Shown here in pieces: positions 7,430 through 16,512 of a stretch of 64,000 bases of DNA. The stretch covers positions 124,001 to 188,000 of the forward strand of contig NZ_JANKZL010000010.1 of the NCBI RefSeq assembly GCF_027568395.1. The letters are read 5' to 3'. How positions within the stretch are numbered: the stretch's first letter is position 1; each line of letters opens with the position of its first letter. Under the pieces are notes generated by a model. It was not told where the DNA came from. It saw only the letters and a list, made by a program, of their open reading frames with translations, and did not search any database. Both the position numbers and the translations under genes were made by a program. The DNA is from Aminobacter sp. HY435 (GTDB lineage: Bacteria > Pseudomonadota > Alphaproteobacteria > Rhizobiales > Rhizobiaceae).

Positions 7430-8161
7430 CTACGTAAACGATCGCACCAGGCTGCCGACGAGCAGGTTCCAGCCGTCGATGAGGACGAAGAACAGTATCT
7501 TGAACGGCAACGACACCACGGTAGGCGGCAGCATCATCATGCCCATGGCCATGGTGATGGTGGCGACGATGAGGTCGATGACGAGGAACGGCAGGACGAT
7601 CAGGAAGCCGATCTCGAAGCCGCGCCGGATCTCGGAGATCATGAAGGCGGGCACCAGGATGCGCAGATCGACCTTGTCTTCCGACACGGTCTGGCCGCGT
7701 TCGCGGGCGAGGTCGGCGAACAGGTTGAAATCCTTGTCGCGGACGTTGCGCATCATGAAGGTGCGGAACGGATCCGAAATCCGCTCGACGGCCTCGGTCT
7801 GGGTAATCTGGTTGTCCATCAGCGGCTTGACCCCGTTGTTCCAGGCCTGGTCGAAGGTCGGCGCCATGACATAGAAGGTCATGAACAGCGACAGGCTGAT
7901 GAGGATCAGGTTGGCGGGCGTCGACTGCAGGCCGATGCCGGTGCGCAGGATCGAGAAGGCAATGACGAAGCGGGTGAAGCTCGTCACCATGATCAGAAGT
8001 CCGGGCGCCACCGAAAGCACGGTGAGCAGGCCGAACATCTGGATGATGTAGCCGACAGTCGCACCGTTGGCATTGCCAAGAGCGCCGAGGTCAAGTTGTT
8101 GCGCGCCGGCGGGCAGCACGGTGCCGGCCAGAAGGGCAAGAGCGATCAGGTATTTTTTCAT
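7430..8161 (-). CDS. fliP: Flagellar export gate protein FliP
   Basis: Core inner-membrane component of the flagellar type III export gate, 243 residues. It starts MKKYLIALALLAGTVLPAGA (a cleavable signal peptide, as in other FliP), then GLLTVLSVAPGLLIMVTSFT, the family hallmark. A periplasmic domain (FRTFMMRNVRDKDFNLFADL) and C-terminal membrane helices (GFEIGFLIVLPFLVIDLIVA, MMMLPPTVVSLPFK) follow. The ATG at 8161 overlaps the fliL stop by 4 bases (ATGA), which fixes the start. It is the last gene of the long leftward operon. fliQ, fliR and flhA are not in the window. Confidence 0.97.
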   Translation of the reverse strand: MKKYLIALALLAGTVLPAGAQQLDLGALGNANGATVGYIIQMFGLLTVLSVAPGLLIMVTSFTRFVIAFSILRTGIGLQSTPANLILISLSLFMTFYVMAPTFDQAWNNGVKPLMDNQITQTEAVERISDPFRTFMMRNVRDKDFNLFADLARERGQTVSEDKVDLRILVPAFMISEIRRGFEIGFLIVLPFLVIDLIVATITMAMGMMMLPPTVVSLPFKILFFVLIDGWNLLVGSLVRSFT

Positions 8162-8661
8162 TCGAACAGCAACGTTCTGATCAGCACTTCCTTGACGTGT
8201 CCTTCGCTGCGGATGGCGGCGCGTTCGTCGAGGTCGGTCTTGAGGTGGCGGAAGGCGCTGGCGCCCTGGACCTGATGGATCCGGAGCGTGCGCACGAATG
8301 CGAGAAGGTCCTGATGGACACGATCGGCGACCTCCTGCGGCTGGGGTTCGTCCAGCACCAGCGACAGTTCGAGCCGTATCCACATATCGTCCGGCGCGGC
8401 GAGATTGGCGGTGATCGGCGCCAGCTGGACCAGCGTGCCGGCGGCAGCCGGATCGGCGCCGTGTTCGCCGCCACCCTTGGGCGCGTGCGGCTTGGCGGCC
8501 ACCTCGGCTTGCTCGGCCGGCTTGGATTCGCCGTAGAGATAGCCTCCCGACATCCAGCCGCCGCCAATGGCGGCGCCGGTCAGGAGCAGCAGGATGCCGA
8601 TCTGGACGGCCAGCGATGGAGCTGGTTTCTGGGCGACTGGCTGTTGTTCGATCGCTGACAT
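8158..8661 (-). CDS. fliL: Flagellar basal body-associated protein FliL
   Basis: Single-pass inner-membrane protein that associates with the stator and basal body, 167 residues. A cytoplasmic tail is followed by one membrane segment (about residues 18-38, LAVQIGILLLLTGAAIGGGW), a charged linker (KPHAPKGGGEHGADP) and a periplasmic FliL domain (PDDMWIRLELSLVLDEPQPQ, KTDLDERAAIRSEGHVKEVL). Start chosen at MSAIEQ (8661), 10 bases after the flgH stop. Overlaps fliP. Confidence 0.93.
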   Translation of the reverse strand: MSAIEQQPVAQKPAPSLAVQIGILLLLTGAAIGGGWMSGGYLYGESKPAEQAEVAAKPHAPKGGGEHGADPAAAGTLVQLAPITANLAAPDDMWIRLELSLVLDEPQPQEVADRVHQDLLAFVRTLRIHQVQGASAFRHLKTDLDERAAIRSEGHVKEVLIRTLLFE

Positions 8662-8671
8662 GTGGCCGGAC

Positions 8672-9376
8672 CTAGAAGGGGAGGACCTGGTCGAGGAACT
8701 GCGTGCCGTAAGGCGGCTGCTGGACCTCGGAGATGCGGCCTCGGCCGCCATAGGAAATGCGGGCTTCGGCGATGCGTTCGTACGGGATGGTGTTTTCCGG
8801 CCCGATGTCGGACGGCCGCACGATGCCGGCGATGGTCAGCACGCGAAGCTCGGCGTTGACGCGGACTTCCTGCGAGCCGCGGATCATCATGTTGCCGTTG
8901 GGCAGCACCTCGGTGACGACGGCGGCGACCAGCAGGTTGAGCTTTTCGGACCGCGCGGTCGCACCATCGCCGCTGAACTTGGAGTTGGAGTCGATCGTGG
9001 CGTCGGCCGCGCCGCCGGTGCCCGCGCCGTCCCATTCGAGATTGGCGCTCAGGCCAAGGCCGCGCCCGGTGGTGCGATTGCGTTCGGATTCGTTCTTGAA
9101 GCGGGCGCGGTCGTCGATCTCGATCTTGACAGTCAGGATGTCGCCCGACTGGAAGGCACGAGGGTCAGTGAACATACGGCTTTGCTTGTCCTGCCACAGC
9201 GAAAAGCGCTTGGTCGGAGCCGCTGGCGCTTCGGGGTAGCGGTACATGGTCGAACTGCCGTCCTCGATGCCGGACCCGACGGCCGACATCGCTGGCTCCT
9301 TGCCGATATCCTTGACGTTGGAGGCGCAGCCGGCCAGGCTGGCGAGCAGGGCCGCAAGTAGGGCTTTTCTGGTCAT
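8672..9376 (-). CDS. flgH: Flagellar L-ring lipoprotein FlgH
   Basis: Outer-membrane L-ring subunit, 234 residues. The N-terminus MTRKALLAALLASLAGCASN has a lipobox with Cys17 as the lipidation site. Family segments include DKQSRMFTDPRAFQSGDILT, DDRARFKNESERNRTT and NLLVAAVVTEVLPNGNMMIRG. The ATG overlaps the stop of the upstream motE-like gene by 4 bases. Confidence 0.97.
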   Translation of the reverse strand: MTRKALLAALLASLAGCASNVKDIGKEPAMSAVGSGIEDGSSTMYRYPEAPAAPTKRFSLWQDKQSRMFTDPRAFQSGDILTVKIEIDDRARFKNESERNRTTGRGLGLSANLEWDGAGTGGAADATIDSNSKFSGDGATARSEKLNLLVAAVVTEVLPNGNMMIRGSQEVRVNAELRVLTIAGIVRPSDIGPENTIPYERIAEARISYGGRGRISEVQQPPYGTQFLDQVLPF

Positions 9377-9954
9377 GAAGGATCTTCCCGGCGGGACGCG
9401 CTCGCCATGATGCGGGTCAGCTCGGCAGCCGACTTGCTTTCCATTTCATTGAGGATGACGCTGGACTTGCGGGCGTCGAGCTTCATCAGGATGGCGGAAG
9501 CGAGATCCACGTTCATCACCGCAAGGCGTTCGGCGGCGGCGTCCGGCTTCATGCGTGAGTAGATCTGGACGACGCCTTCCTCGGCGCGGGCCAGAAACAC
9601 CTCACGGCGCTTGAGCCAGGTTTCGTACTCGGTCTTACGCTCTTCGAGAAGGGCGATGCGCTTGTCGACCTCGGCCTGGAGTTTCTTCAGCTCTTCAGCC
9701 TGCAGCGCGTAGCGCCGGTCGCGCGCGGCGTCGGCGATGTTCGAGCAGAAACGCTCCACCTCGCTGGGCTCGGCTGCGGCGACTGCCGGCACCTCGCGCT
9801 CGATGATCTGCGCCGGCGAGGCCTGGATGGGCGCCGCTTGCGGTTCGAGCGATGCGCTTTCGGTGCGCGCCGGCCCCGCGCCGATCAGCACGATGGCGAG
9901 CGCCGTTGCCGCGAGCGCATTGCGCTGGATCGTGGGGTTGAGCTTGTTTCCCAT
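9373..9954 (-). CDS. motE: MotE-like periplasmic chaperone (MgtE-N-like coiled-coil protein)
   Basis: 193 residues: a signal or anchor sequence (about residues 12-30), a long charged coiled coil (EELKKLQAEVDKRIALLEER) and an MgtE-intracellular-domain-like C-terminus (MKPDAAAERLAVMNVDLASA, SAAELTRIMASAS). In Sinorhizobium the gene at this position is MotE, a chaperone for the periplasmic motility protein MotC. The position between flgI and flgH and the domain order match. Direct identity with MotE is inference from synteny and layout. Confidence 0.8.
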   Translation of the reverse strand: MGNKLNPTIQRNALAATALAIVLIGAGPARTESASLEPQAAPIQASPAQIIEREVPAVAAAEPSEVERFCSNIADAARDRRYALQAEELKKLQAEVDKRIALLEERKTEYETWLKRREVFLARAEEGVVQIYSRMKPDAAAERLAVMNVDLASAILMKLDARKSSVILNEMESKSAAELTRIMASASRREDPS

Positions 9955-9963
9955 GTTCCCGAC

Positions 9964-11211
9964 CTACTGAACGACCAGTTCGGCCTGCAGAGCGCCTGCC
10001 GACTTGATGCCCTGGAGGATTGCGATGATGCCGTCCGGCTTGACGCCAAGCCGGTTCAGGCCGGCGACCAACGTCTGAAGGTCGGGGCCGTCGAGCATGG
10101 CGAGCTTGGAGCCGGGCTGCTCGGCTTCGATGACAGTGAAGTCCTCGATTGCCGTCTGGCCGCGGGAGAACGGCTCCGGCTGAACGACGCGTGGCTGCTC
10201 GGTGATGCGGACAGTCAGCGTGCCGTGGCTGATGGCGACGCGCGAGATCTTGACCTCGTTACCGATGACGATCGTGCCGGTGCGCTCATCGACGACGACC
10301 TTGGCGGGCGTGTCGGACATGACGACCAGGTTTTCGAGCTCGGCGTAGAAGCGGGCTGTTGAAATGCCTTCGGGCTTGCGGATGACAACAGTGCGCGAAT
10401 CCTGCTCGCCTGCCACGCGCTTGCCGAATCTATGGCGCGAATAATCGTTGATGGCGTCGGCGATGCGGACGGATGTCGAGAAGTCGGCGTTGTAGAGTTG
10501 CAGCGTGAGCACGTTCTCTTCGGCGAAACGAGCCTTGACCTCGCGCTCGACGATTGCGCCGTTGGGCACGCGGCCGGCGGTGGGAGTGCCCTGCGTGACG
10601 CTTTCCGCAGCGCCCTGCGCATTGAAGCCGCCGACCAGGAGAGAACCTTGGGCGACAGCGTAGATTTCGCCGTCCGCGGCCTTCATCGGGGTCATGACCA
10701 GGGTGCCGCCGGCCAGCGACGTCGCATCGCCGAGCGAGGCGACATTGACGTCCATGCGCGCGCCGGCCTGCACGAATGCCGGCAGGTTGGCTGTCACGAT
10801 GACCGCGGCGACATTCTTGGTGCGGGCGCGGCCGTCTTCCGAACCGATGCCGAGATTGTCAAGCATGGCGCGAATCGACTGTTCGGTGAACGGCGAATTG
10901 CGCAGGCTGTCGCCGGAGCCGTTGAGGCCGATGACGAGGCCGTAGCCGACGAGCTGGTTGTCGCGTGCTTCCTGCAGCGAAGCGACGTCCTTGATGCGGA
11001 CGTTGATCAGGTTGGCGCCGTTGAGCGAGGTCAGCCGCGAGCTGTCGGCATAGCCGCCACCGGCAAAGTCGCCCGCGCTGCCACCGGCACCGCCGCCGGC
11101 CTTGCCGCCTTTGGCCGCCAGCTCGGATGCCGGAACACCGTCGGGGCCGTCTGCATAGGCGGTCTGGAGGCCGAGGACGGCGACTGCCGCGAGCACCAGT
11201 CTGCGGATCAT
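9964..11211 (-). CDS. flgI: Flagellar P-ring protein FlgI with Gly-rich N-terminal insertion
   Basis: Periplasmic P-ring subunit, 415 residues. Signal peptide MIRRLVLAAVAVLGLQTAYA. The FlgI body begins at RIKDVASLQEARDNQLVGYG and continues with GLNGSGDSLRNSPFTEQSI and an MTPMKAADGEIYAVAQGSL segment. Between signal peptide and body there is a Gly/Ala/Ser-rich stretch (about residues 30-55, with GGKAGGGAGGSAGDFAGGGY) that most FlgI proteins of about 370 residues lack. The start overlaps the flgA stop by 4 bases, which fixes it. Confidence 0.97.
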   Translation of the reverse strand: MIRRLVLAAVAVLGLQTAYADGPDGVPASELAAKGGKAGGGAGGSAGDFAGGGYADSSRLTSLNGANLINVRIKDVASLQEARDNQLVGYGLVIGLNGSGDSLRNSPFTEQSIRAMLDNLGIGSEDGRARTKNVAAVIVTANLPAFVQAGARMDVNVASLGDATSLAGGTLVMTPMKAADGEIYAVAQGSLLVGGFNAQGAAESVTQGTPTAGRVPNGAIVEREVKARFAEENVLTLQLYNADFSTSVRIADAINDYSRHRFGKRVAGEQDSRTVVIRKPEGISTARFYAELENLVVMSDTPAKVVVDERTGTIVIGNEVKISRVAISHGTLTVRITEQPRVVQPEPFSRGQTAIEDFTVIEAEQPGSKLAMLDGPDLQTLVAGLNRLGVKPDGIIAILQGIKSAGALQAELVVQ

Positions 11212-11684
11212 GTCGCACCCACGTGGATGGAGCCGTCGGCCATGACGACGCCAGAGAAAATCTTGCCGCTGTCGAGGTTGCGCACCTTGACGACATCGCC
11301 GGCCGCGCCGGGTTCCAGGCTGACGGCCGAAGCGGTGATCATCAGGGGGCCTGCCTCGAACACCACCTGTACGGCAGCGCCACGGTCGACCAGCCATGCT
11401 TCGCGCAGCGCACCGGCCGGGACGTAGCGGCCGGGCAGCAGCGTGCGCTTGGCAACCTTGCCGTCGAGCTCGTTGGGCAGGGTCGCGACCGAGTCGGGGC
11501 GAACCTTGCCCGGCTTGAGCGTGACTTCCTTGAGCGCCGACAGCGAGATGGCCTCGCCGGGATAGATGATGCGGTTGGGAACGAGCACAACCTCTTGCGC
11601 CGCCGCCGGGGCAACGGCGCAGAACATGGCAAGCGCAAGCGCTGCCGTGCGAATGGGGGTGGTGAGTGCGTTCCGTGAGCGCAT
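11208..11684 (-). CDS. flgA: Flagellar P-ring assembly chaperone FlgA
   Basis: Periplasmic chaperone for P-ring assembly, 158 residues. Signal peptide up to about residue 29 (APAAAQ), then a SAF-like domain with PNRIIYPGEAISLSALKEVT and KRTLLPGRYVPAGALREAWL, and a C-terminal FlgA domain (VKVRNLDSGKIFSGVVMADG). Located directly before flgI with a 4-base overlap. Confidence 0.95.
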   Translation of the reverse strand: MRSRNALTTPIRTAALALAMFCAVAPAAAQEVVLVPNRIIYPGEAISLSALKEVTLKPGKVRPDSVATLPNELDGKVAKRTLLPGRYVPAGALREAWLVDRGAAVQVVFEAGPLMITASAVSLEPGAAGDVVKVRNLDSGKIFSGVVMADGSIHVGAT

Positions 11685-11690
11685 CGCTTG

Positions 11691-12479
11691 TTACCGAATG
11701 TTCTTGGAGACGACGGCCGCCATTTCGTCGGCCGCCTGGATGACCTTGGAGTTCATCTCGTAAGCGCGCTGCGCCGAGATCAGCTCGGTGATTTCCTTGA
11801 CCGGATCGACGTTCGACGCTTCGAGATAGCCTTGCTTGATGGTGGCATAGCCTGGATCGCCTGGCACGCCGACATTTGCGGCGCCCGAGGCTTCTGTCTC
11901 GGCGAAGAGATTGTCGCCAAGCGGCGCCAGCCCCGCCTCGTTGGCGAAGTTGGCCAACTGAAGCTGGCCTGCCAGCTCGAGTTCGGTTTGACCGGCAAGG
12001 CGCGCAAACACTTGGCCGGAGGCATTGACTGTCACCTCGATTGCATCAGGATTGATGGTAATGCCCGGAGTGACGGCGAATCCTTCGACCGTGACGAGCT
12101 GGCCGGTGGCGTTGGTGTTGAACGAGCCGGCGCGGGTGTAGAGCGTCTGGCCGTCGGCGCCTTCGATCTGGAACCAGCCACGGCCGCTCAAGGCGAGATC
12201 GTACTGGTTGCCGGTGCTGGTCAGGCCACCCTGGACGTGCACGTTGCGGACCGCCGCCGTCTTGACGCCGAGGCCGATGCTGACGCCTTCGGGCACGATT
12301 GCCGCGTTGCCGCGGTTGGGGACGCCCTGCATGCGGTCGACCTGGTAGAGAAGGTCGGAAAACTCGGCCCGCGCGCGCTTGTAGCCGGTCGTGTTGATGT
12401 TCGCGATGTTGTTTGCGATCACTTCAAGATTGGTCTGCTGGGCATTCATGCCCGTGGCGGCGATGGCGAGCGCTTTCAT
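11691..12479 (-). CDS. flgG: Flagellar distal rod protein FlgG
   Basis: Distal rod subunit, 262 residues, the usual length. N-terminal Flg_bb_rod motif ([20 protein letters not shown]), [18 protein letters not shown] typical of FlgG, and the C-terminal block [20 protein letters not shown] ending in a rod/hook-type coiled coil. It lies between fliE and flgA. Confidence 0.97.
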   Translation of the reverse strand: MKALAIAATGMNAQQTNLEVIANNIANINTTGYKRARAEFSDLLYQVDRMQGVPNRGNAAIVPEGVSIGLGVKTAAVRNVHVQGGLTSTGNQYDLALSGRGWFQIEGADGQTLYTRAGSFNTNATGQLVTVEGFAVTPGITINPDAIEVTVNASGQVFARLAGQTELELAGQLQLANFANEAGLAPLGDNLFAETEASGAANVGVPGDPGYATIKQGYLEASNVDPVKEITELISAQRAYEMNSKVIQAADEMAAVVSKNIR

Positions 12480-12488
12480 CGGTTTTCC

Positions 12489-12800
12489 TCAGATGCCCAT
12501 GCGGCTGACTTCGAGATACGCCGTGACGATCTTGTCGCGGATGGCGATGGCCGCCTGGAGTGCCTGCTCGGCGCTCATCACGGCGTCGACGACTTCGCGG
12601 GTGTCGGCTTTGCCCTGGAGGCCTTCGACAGAAAGCTGTTCGCCCTTGCGCAGGGCGGCGACGGTCTGCGCCGCGGCATCGGAAAGGGCGGCGGCAAAAG
12701 ATGAGCCGACGTCGCCGGTGGCGGCGGGACCTGCCGATGGCAGGATGCTGGTCGGCTTGGTCAGAGCCTGCTGGCTAAGTGGGCTGATGTTGCCGATCAT
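12489..12800 (-). CDS. fliE: Flagellar hook-basal body protein FliE
   Basis: Small adaptor between MS ring and rod, 103 residues from the ATG at 12800. Hallmarks are a central SSFAAALSDAAAQTVAALRKG and the C-terminal VDAVMSAEQALQAAIAIRDK / VTAYLEVSRMGI. The ATG overlaps the flgC stop (TGATG) and has AGGAG 7 bases upstream. A GTG one codon earlier is a less likely start. Confidence 0.93.
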   Translation of the reverse strand: MIGNISPLSQQALTKPTSILPSAGPAATGDVGSSFAAALSDAAAQTVAALRKGEQLSVEGLQGKADTREVVDAVMSAEQALQAAIAIRDKIVTAYLEVSRMGI

Positions 12801-13216
12801 CACTGGCTCCTCATAAGATCTATGGTCATTGAAATAAGATCGCGCGCCTGCTTAACGACTTGCAGGTTGGCTTCGTAGGAACGGTTGGCCTCGGTCATGT
12901 CGGCCATTTCGATCAGCACGTTGACGTTGGGCATCTTGACGTAGCCATTGGCGTCGGCAGCTTCGTTGCCAGGCTGGAATTCCAGCGGGAATGCCGACTC
13001 GTCGCGCCCGATGGCCGCGACCTCGACGGTCGAGCCGCCCGTTGCCCGGTCGAGCTCGGCGGCGAAGCTGATGGTCTTGCGACGGTACGGATCGGCGCCC
13101 GGCGTGCTGCCGGTCGACTGGGCGTTGGCCAAGTTTTCCGAGACAATGCGAAGGCGTTCAGACTGCGCGCCGAGACCGGAACCGGCGACCTTGAGGGCTG
13201 CGACAAGCGGATCCAT
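12800..13216 (-). CDS. flgC: Flagellar proximal rod protein FlgC
   Basis: Proximal rod subunit, 138 residues. N-terminal rod motif ([20 protein letters not shown]), [10 protein letters not shown], and the C-terminal FlgC signature [20 protein letters not shown] / [16 protein letters not shown]. Sits between flgB and fliE. Confidence 0.97.
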   Translation of the reverse strand: MDPLVAALKVAGSGLGAQSERLRIVSENLANAQSTGSTPGADPYRRKTISFAAELDRATGGSTVEVAAIGRDESAFPLEFQPGNEAADANGYVKMPNVNVLIEMADMTEANRSYEANLQVVKQARDLISMTIDLMRSQ

Positions 13217-13221
13217 CTCGT

Positions 13222-13602
13222 TCAGCCCTTGCTGCTCTGCATGATCATGCGGTGAAACGCCTTGATGATTGCGGTGTTGAGCTCGAACGAGCGGCGGACG
13301 TCGCCGGCTTTCATCAGCTCGTCTTCGATCGCGACGGTGTTGTCGGAGGGCAGCACCGAGTGCTTGGGCTCTTCCGGCTTGACGGCGAAGCCCGCGGCGG
13401 TGGCGCCGCCGGTCAGATGGCCCGTCTGCGTCGCCGACATGGCCACCCGCGAGCGATCGAGCACACGCTCGAACGGTTCGATATCATTGGCGCGATAGCC
13501 TGGCGTGTTGGCGTTGGCGACGTTGCCGGCGATGGCCGTCTGGCGGACGGAAAGCCAGCGTGCCTGCTGTGCGGCCAGATCGAACAGGTTGACGGGGTCC
13601 AT
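13222..13602 (-). CDS. flgB: Flagellar proximal rod protein FlgB
   Basis: Proximal rod subunit, 126 residues. N-terminal [20 protein letters not shown] is the rod-protein motif, and the C-terminus [17 protein letters not shown] fits FlgB. Five bases separate its stop from the flgC start. About 160 bases without a gene precede it. Confidence 0.95.
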   Translation of the reverse strand: MDPVNLFDLAAQQARWLSVRQTAIAGNVANANTPGYRANDIEPFERVLDRSRVAMSATQTGHLTGGATAAGFAVKPEEPKHSVLPSDNTVAIEDELMKAGDVRRSFELNTAIIKAFHRMIMQSSKG

Positions 13603-13761
13603 GGAAATCTCCGAGCAGATTTCCGAAGACTAGTTGGCCAGTCTTGCGCGGGCCTTGCCGAGGAGGAGAGGCGGAGATGCCGTTCCGACGGACCTTGCTG
13701 CCACCAACGCGGCGCGCCACGGCGGCGCGTGCGCTGCGCATTGCGATCCGTCCGGACAGGT

Positions 13762-14391
13762 CTAGCGCGCGACCTGCAGCACTTCTTCACGAGAGGTGAC
13801 AATCACCCATTTGCCGTTGCGCTGCTCGATCGAGGCGACCTTGCTGGAATCGGGAAGGGTCGAACCGCGCTGGACGATCCATACGCCGGCATCGTCCTGG
13901 ATCATGGCGCGGCCGTTTGCGACATGCAGCAGGCTGAAGTTGATCTTGGGTCCCGGGAACGGTTGCTCGGCGACGGCGCCGACGCCGGCCTGGTCGTCCT
14001 TGTCGGGGCGCAGCGATCCTGTGGCGAACAGGTCCAGCTTCATCGGGGGAATGTCTTGTGGAGACATCGGCGCGCCGACGCGGTCGATCTGCTGGCCCAT
14101 CGCCAGCGGAATCGGCTGTTCGTTCTGGCCGCCGCCGGAGAACTTCATCGCCCTGATGCCGAATTTGTCCTGGTTGAAGAAAATGTACCAGGGAAACAGC
14201 GCGCAAGTGAGGCCGAGCGCGATGCCCAGGGTGGCGACGACGAGGTCGCCGCGCCGGTCGCGGGTCTCGCGCCGCGGCGTGATGGTCAACGGCTTGCGCT
14301 TCAAGCCGACACGCTGCAGAAGCGTGCGCGGCTTGTCCTGCGTTCCGATCATGTCGAGGAACTCGGCTGCCGGGTCATTCCGCCTGAACAT
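13762..14391 (-). CDS. Conserved flagellar-cluster membrane protein of unknown function
   Basis: 209 residues, not recognised as a named flagellar protein. A cytoplasmic basic N-terminus (RVGLKRKPLTITPRRETRDR) is followed by one or two hydrophobic segments (about residues 48-72, VVATLGIALGLTCALFPWYI) and a soluble part with a C-terminal domain (RAMIQDDAGVWIVQRGSTLP, SIEQRNGKWVIVTSREEVLQ). Its start overlaps the fliI end by 17 bases, so it is co-translated with fliI. An unnamed gene also occurs between fliI and flgB in related rhizobia. A role in export or rod assembly is only a guess from position. Confidence 0.8.
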   Translation of the reverse strand: MFRRNDPAAEFLDMIGTQDKPRTLLQRVGLKRKPLTITPRRETRDRRGDLVVATLGIALGLTCALFPWYIFFNQDKFGIRAMKFSGGGQNEQPIPLAMGQQIDRVGAPMSPQDIPPMKLDLFATGSLRPDKDDQAGVGAVAEQPFPGPKINFSLLHVANGRAMIQDDAGVWIVQRGSTLPDSSKVASIEQRNGKWVIVTSREEVLQVAR

Positions 14392-15775
14392 GTGGTCTTT
14401 CCTTGGCTCTCAGATGGCTGGCGAGGTCGGAGAACGGGTCGAAGGACGGACCATCCGCCGGCGATTGCGCCAACGCCTCGTAGATCGTCGGCACCTGGCG
14501 TACCGCCAGATCGAGTTCGGGATCCGCGCCGGGCTGGTAGGCGCCGAGCAGGCGGATGTCGCGCGTGTCCTCGAAGCGCGAGATCATCGCCTTCAGCTTG
14601 CTGACCAGCAGGCGCTGGTCAGGGCTCCAGGCCTTGCCTGCCAGACGCGAGATGGACGACAGCGGATTGACGGGCGGATAGCGGCCCTGCTCGGCAATCG
14701 AGCGGTCGAGTACGACGTGGCCGTCGAGGATGCCGCGCACGGAATCCGCGACGGGATCGTTGTGATCGTCGCCGTCGACGAGGACCGAAATGATGGCGGT
14801 GATCGAACCTGTGCCCTCCATGCCGGGACCGGCGCGCTCGAGCAGCTTGGGCAGTTCAGTGAAGACCGAGGCCGGATAGCCGCGCGCTACGGGCGGCTCG
14901 CCCGCGCCGATCGCCACTTCGCGCAGGGCATGGGCGAAGCGGGTGATCGAATCCAGAACCAGCAGCACGCGATGGCCCTGGTCGCGGAAGTGCTCGGCGA
15001 CGCGCATGGCGGTGTCGGGAGCACGCCGGCGCATCATGGCGCTTTCGTCCGACGTGGCCACCACCGCCACTGTCTTGGCCATCGCGGCTGCGCCGATGGT
15101 GTCTTCGAGAAATTCGCGGACTTCGCGGCCGCGCTCGCCAATCAGGGCGACGACGACCGTGTCGAAAGCGTCCGCGCCTGCCAACATGGCGAGCAGGGTA
15201 GACTTGCCGACGCCGGAGCCGGCGAAGATGCCCATGCGCTGGCCGAAGCACAGCGGCGTGAAGATGTCGATGACGCGCACGCCGGTCATGAAGCCGGTGT
15301 CGACACGCTGCCGCGACAGTGCCGCGGGCGGCGTGGAGTCCGCGACCTCATGCCTGGCACTGCGGATTAGCGCCGGGCCGTTGTCGATCGGTCGGGCCAG
15401 AGCATCGATGGCCCGGCCGCGCCAGCTTGTATGCGGCGTTATGGTTATGGGCCCGCGCGTGAAGATGGCATCGCCGACGCCTACCTCCTCGCTGCTTTCA
15501 TAGGGCGCGACCAGCACCTCTTCGCGGCTGATCTGGACGATTTCGCCGCGTCGGCTGCGGCCATGGCCAAGATGCTCGACGATGTCGCCGAGACGGGCAT
15601 GCGAGGACAGACCCCTGACCTTGAAGTGGGTCGGGGCGATTTCGGTTATCCGGCCGCCGCGCCGGACCAGTGACTTGTCGTCGGCAAAGCGCTGCTGGAT
15701 ACGCTCCAGTGCGTCCAGCCTGTTGTCGAACGCAGGCAAGTTCTCGTTGCGAATGGCGGGAAGGGGTGCGCTCAC
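14375..15775 (-). CDS. fliI: Flagellar export ATPase FliI
   Basis: ATPase of the flagellar type III export apparatus, 466 residues. Walker A is GSGVGKST (residues 186-193) and Walker B lies in VLLVLDSITRFAHALREV. The conserved GRYPPVNPLSSISRL stretch is the FliI/F1-beta signature near the C-terminal third. The N-terminal part carries the F1-like beta-barrel. Nine bases follow the flgF gene start-to-stop junction, and it overlaps the next gene. The partner FliH is not encoded nearby in this window. Confidence 0.97.
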   Translation of the reverse strand: MSAPLPAIRNENLPAFDNRLDALERIQQRFADDKSLVRRGGRITEIAPTHFKVRGLSSHARLGDIVEHLGHGRSRRGEIVQISREEVLVAPYESSEEVGVGDAIFTRGPITITPHTSWRGRAIDALARPIDNGPALIRSARHEVADSTPPAALSRQRVDTGFMTGVRVIDIFTPLCFGQRMGIFAGSGVGKSTLLAMLAGADAFDTVVVALIGERGREVREFLEDTIGAAAMAKTVAVVATSDESAMMRRRAPDTAMRVAEHFRDQGHRVLLVLDSITRFAHALREVAIGAGEPPVARGYPASVFTELPKLLERAGPGMEGTGSITAIISVLVDGDDHNDPVADSVRGILDGHVVLDRSIAEQGRYPPVNPLSSISRLAGKAWSPDQRLLVSKLKAMISRFEDTRDIRLLGAYQPGADPELDLAVRQVPTIYEALAQSPADGPSFDPFSDLASHLRAKERPHVQAE

Positions 15776-15783
15776 TTATTGGC

Positions 15784-16506
15784 CTACTTCGAGCCGAGCG
15801 TCTTGATTGCGTCGGAGAACGAGGCTTCAGTCTGCCGCATCAGGGCCGCGGTGTTTTCGAAGGCGCGCTGCACCATGATGAGCTTGGTCATCTCCTTGAC
15901 CGGGTTGACGTTCGATTCCTCGATGAAGCCTTGCGCGACGCCGACTTCGATGCGGTCGACGACGGGCAGCGGCGCCGTTGGCGGTACCACGCCCGAGTTG
16001 CCGTAGCGCACGAAGTTGGAACCGGGGTTGAACTCATAGAGACCAAGCGAGGCGACCAGGCGGCCGTCTTGCCGCAAGGTGCCGTCGGGACTTGCCTCGG
16101 GCGGTCCGTTGCGCGGGTCGAGCTGGATCGGCGCGCCGCCGGCGTCGAGCACCGGGTGTCCCTCCAGCGTGACCATCTGGCCTTCCGGGGTCAAGGTGAA
16201 GCGGCCGTCGCGGGTCATGACGATGCCGGCGGGCGTGTCGATGCCGAACCAGGCGTCGCCGCGAATGGCGAAGTCGAAAGGGTTGCCGGTTTGCGTCATG
16301 CCGCCGTGCTGGGTCGACAGGAATGTGTCGCCTGAAGAGGTGAACGACACCGACTTCTGGCCGAGACCGGAAACGACGTCCTCGAATTTCACGCCTGTGG
16401 CGCGGTAGCCCACGGTGGATGAATTGGCGACATTGTCGGCGATGGTGTTGAGCCGCTTTTCAAGCGCAACCTGCGCCGAAAGGGCGACGTAGAGACCGTT
16501 CTGCAT
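15784..16506 (-). CDS. flgF: Flagellar rod protein FlgF
   Basis: Proximal rod subunit, 240 residues. N-terminal MQNGLYVALSAQVALEKRLN and TIADNVANSSTVGYRATGVK are rod-protein motifs. The central FDFAIRGDAWFGIDTPAGIV and C-terminal ESNVNPVKEMTKLIMVQRAF fit FlgF rather than FlgG. First of the series flgF-fliI in the leftward operon, 6 bases after the DUF1217 gene. Confidence 0.94.
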   Translation of the reverse strand: MQNGLYVALSAQVALEKRLNTIADNVANSSTVGYRATGVKFEDVVSGLGQKSVSFTSSGDTFLSTQHGGMTQTGNPFDFAIRGDAWFGIDTPAGIVMTRDGRFTLTPEGQMVTLEGHPVLDAGGAPIQLDPRNGPPEASPDGTLRQDGRLVASLGLYEFNPGSNFVRYGNSGVVPPTAPLPVVDRIEVGVAQGFIEESNVNPVKEMTKLIMVQRAFENTAALMRQTEASFSDAIKTLGSK

Positions 16507-16512
16507 GATGTC

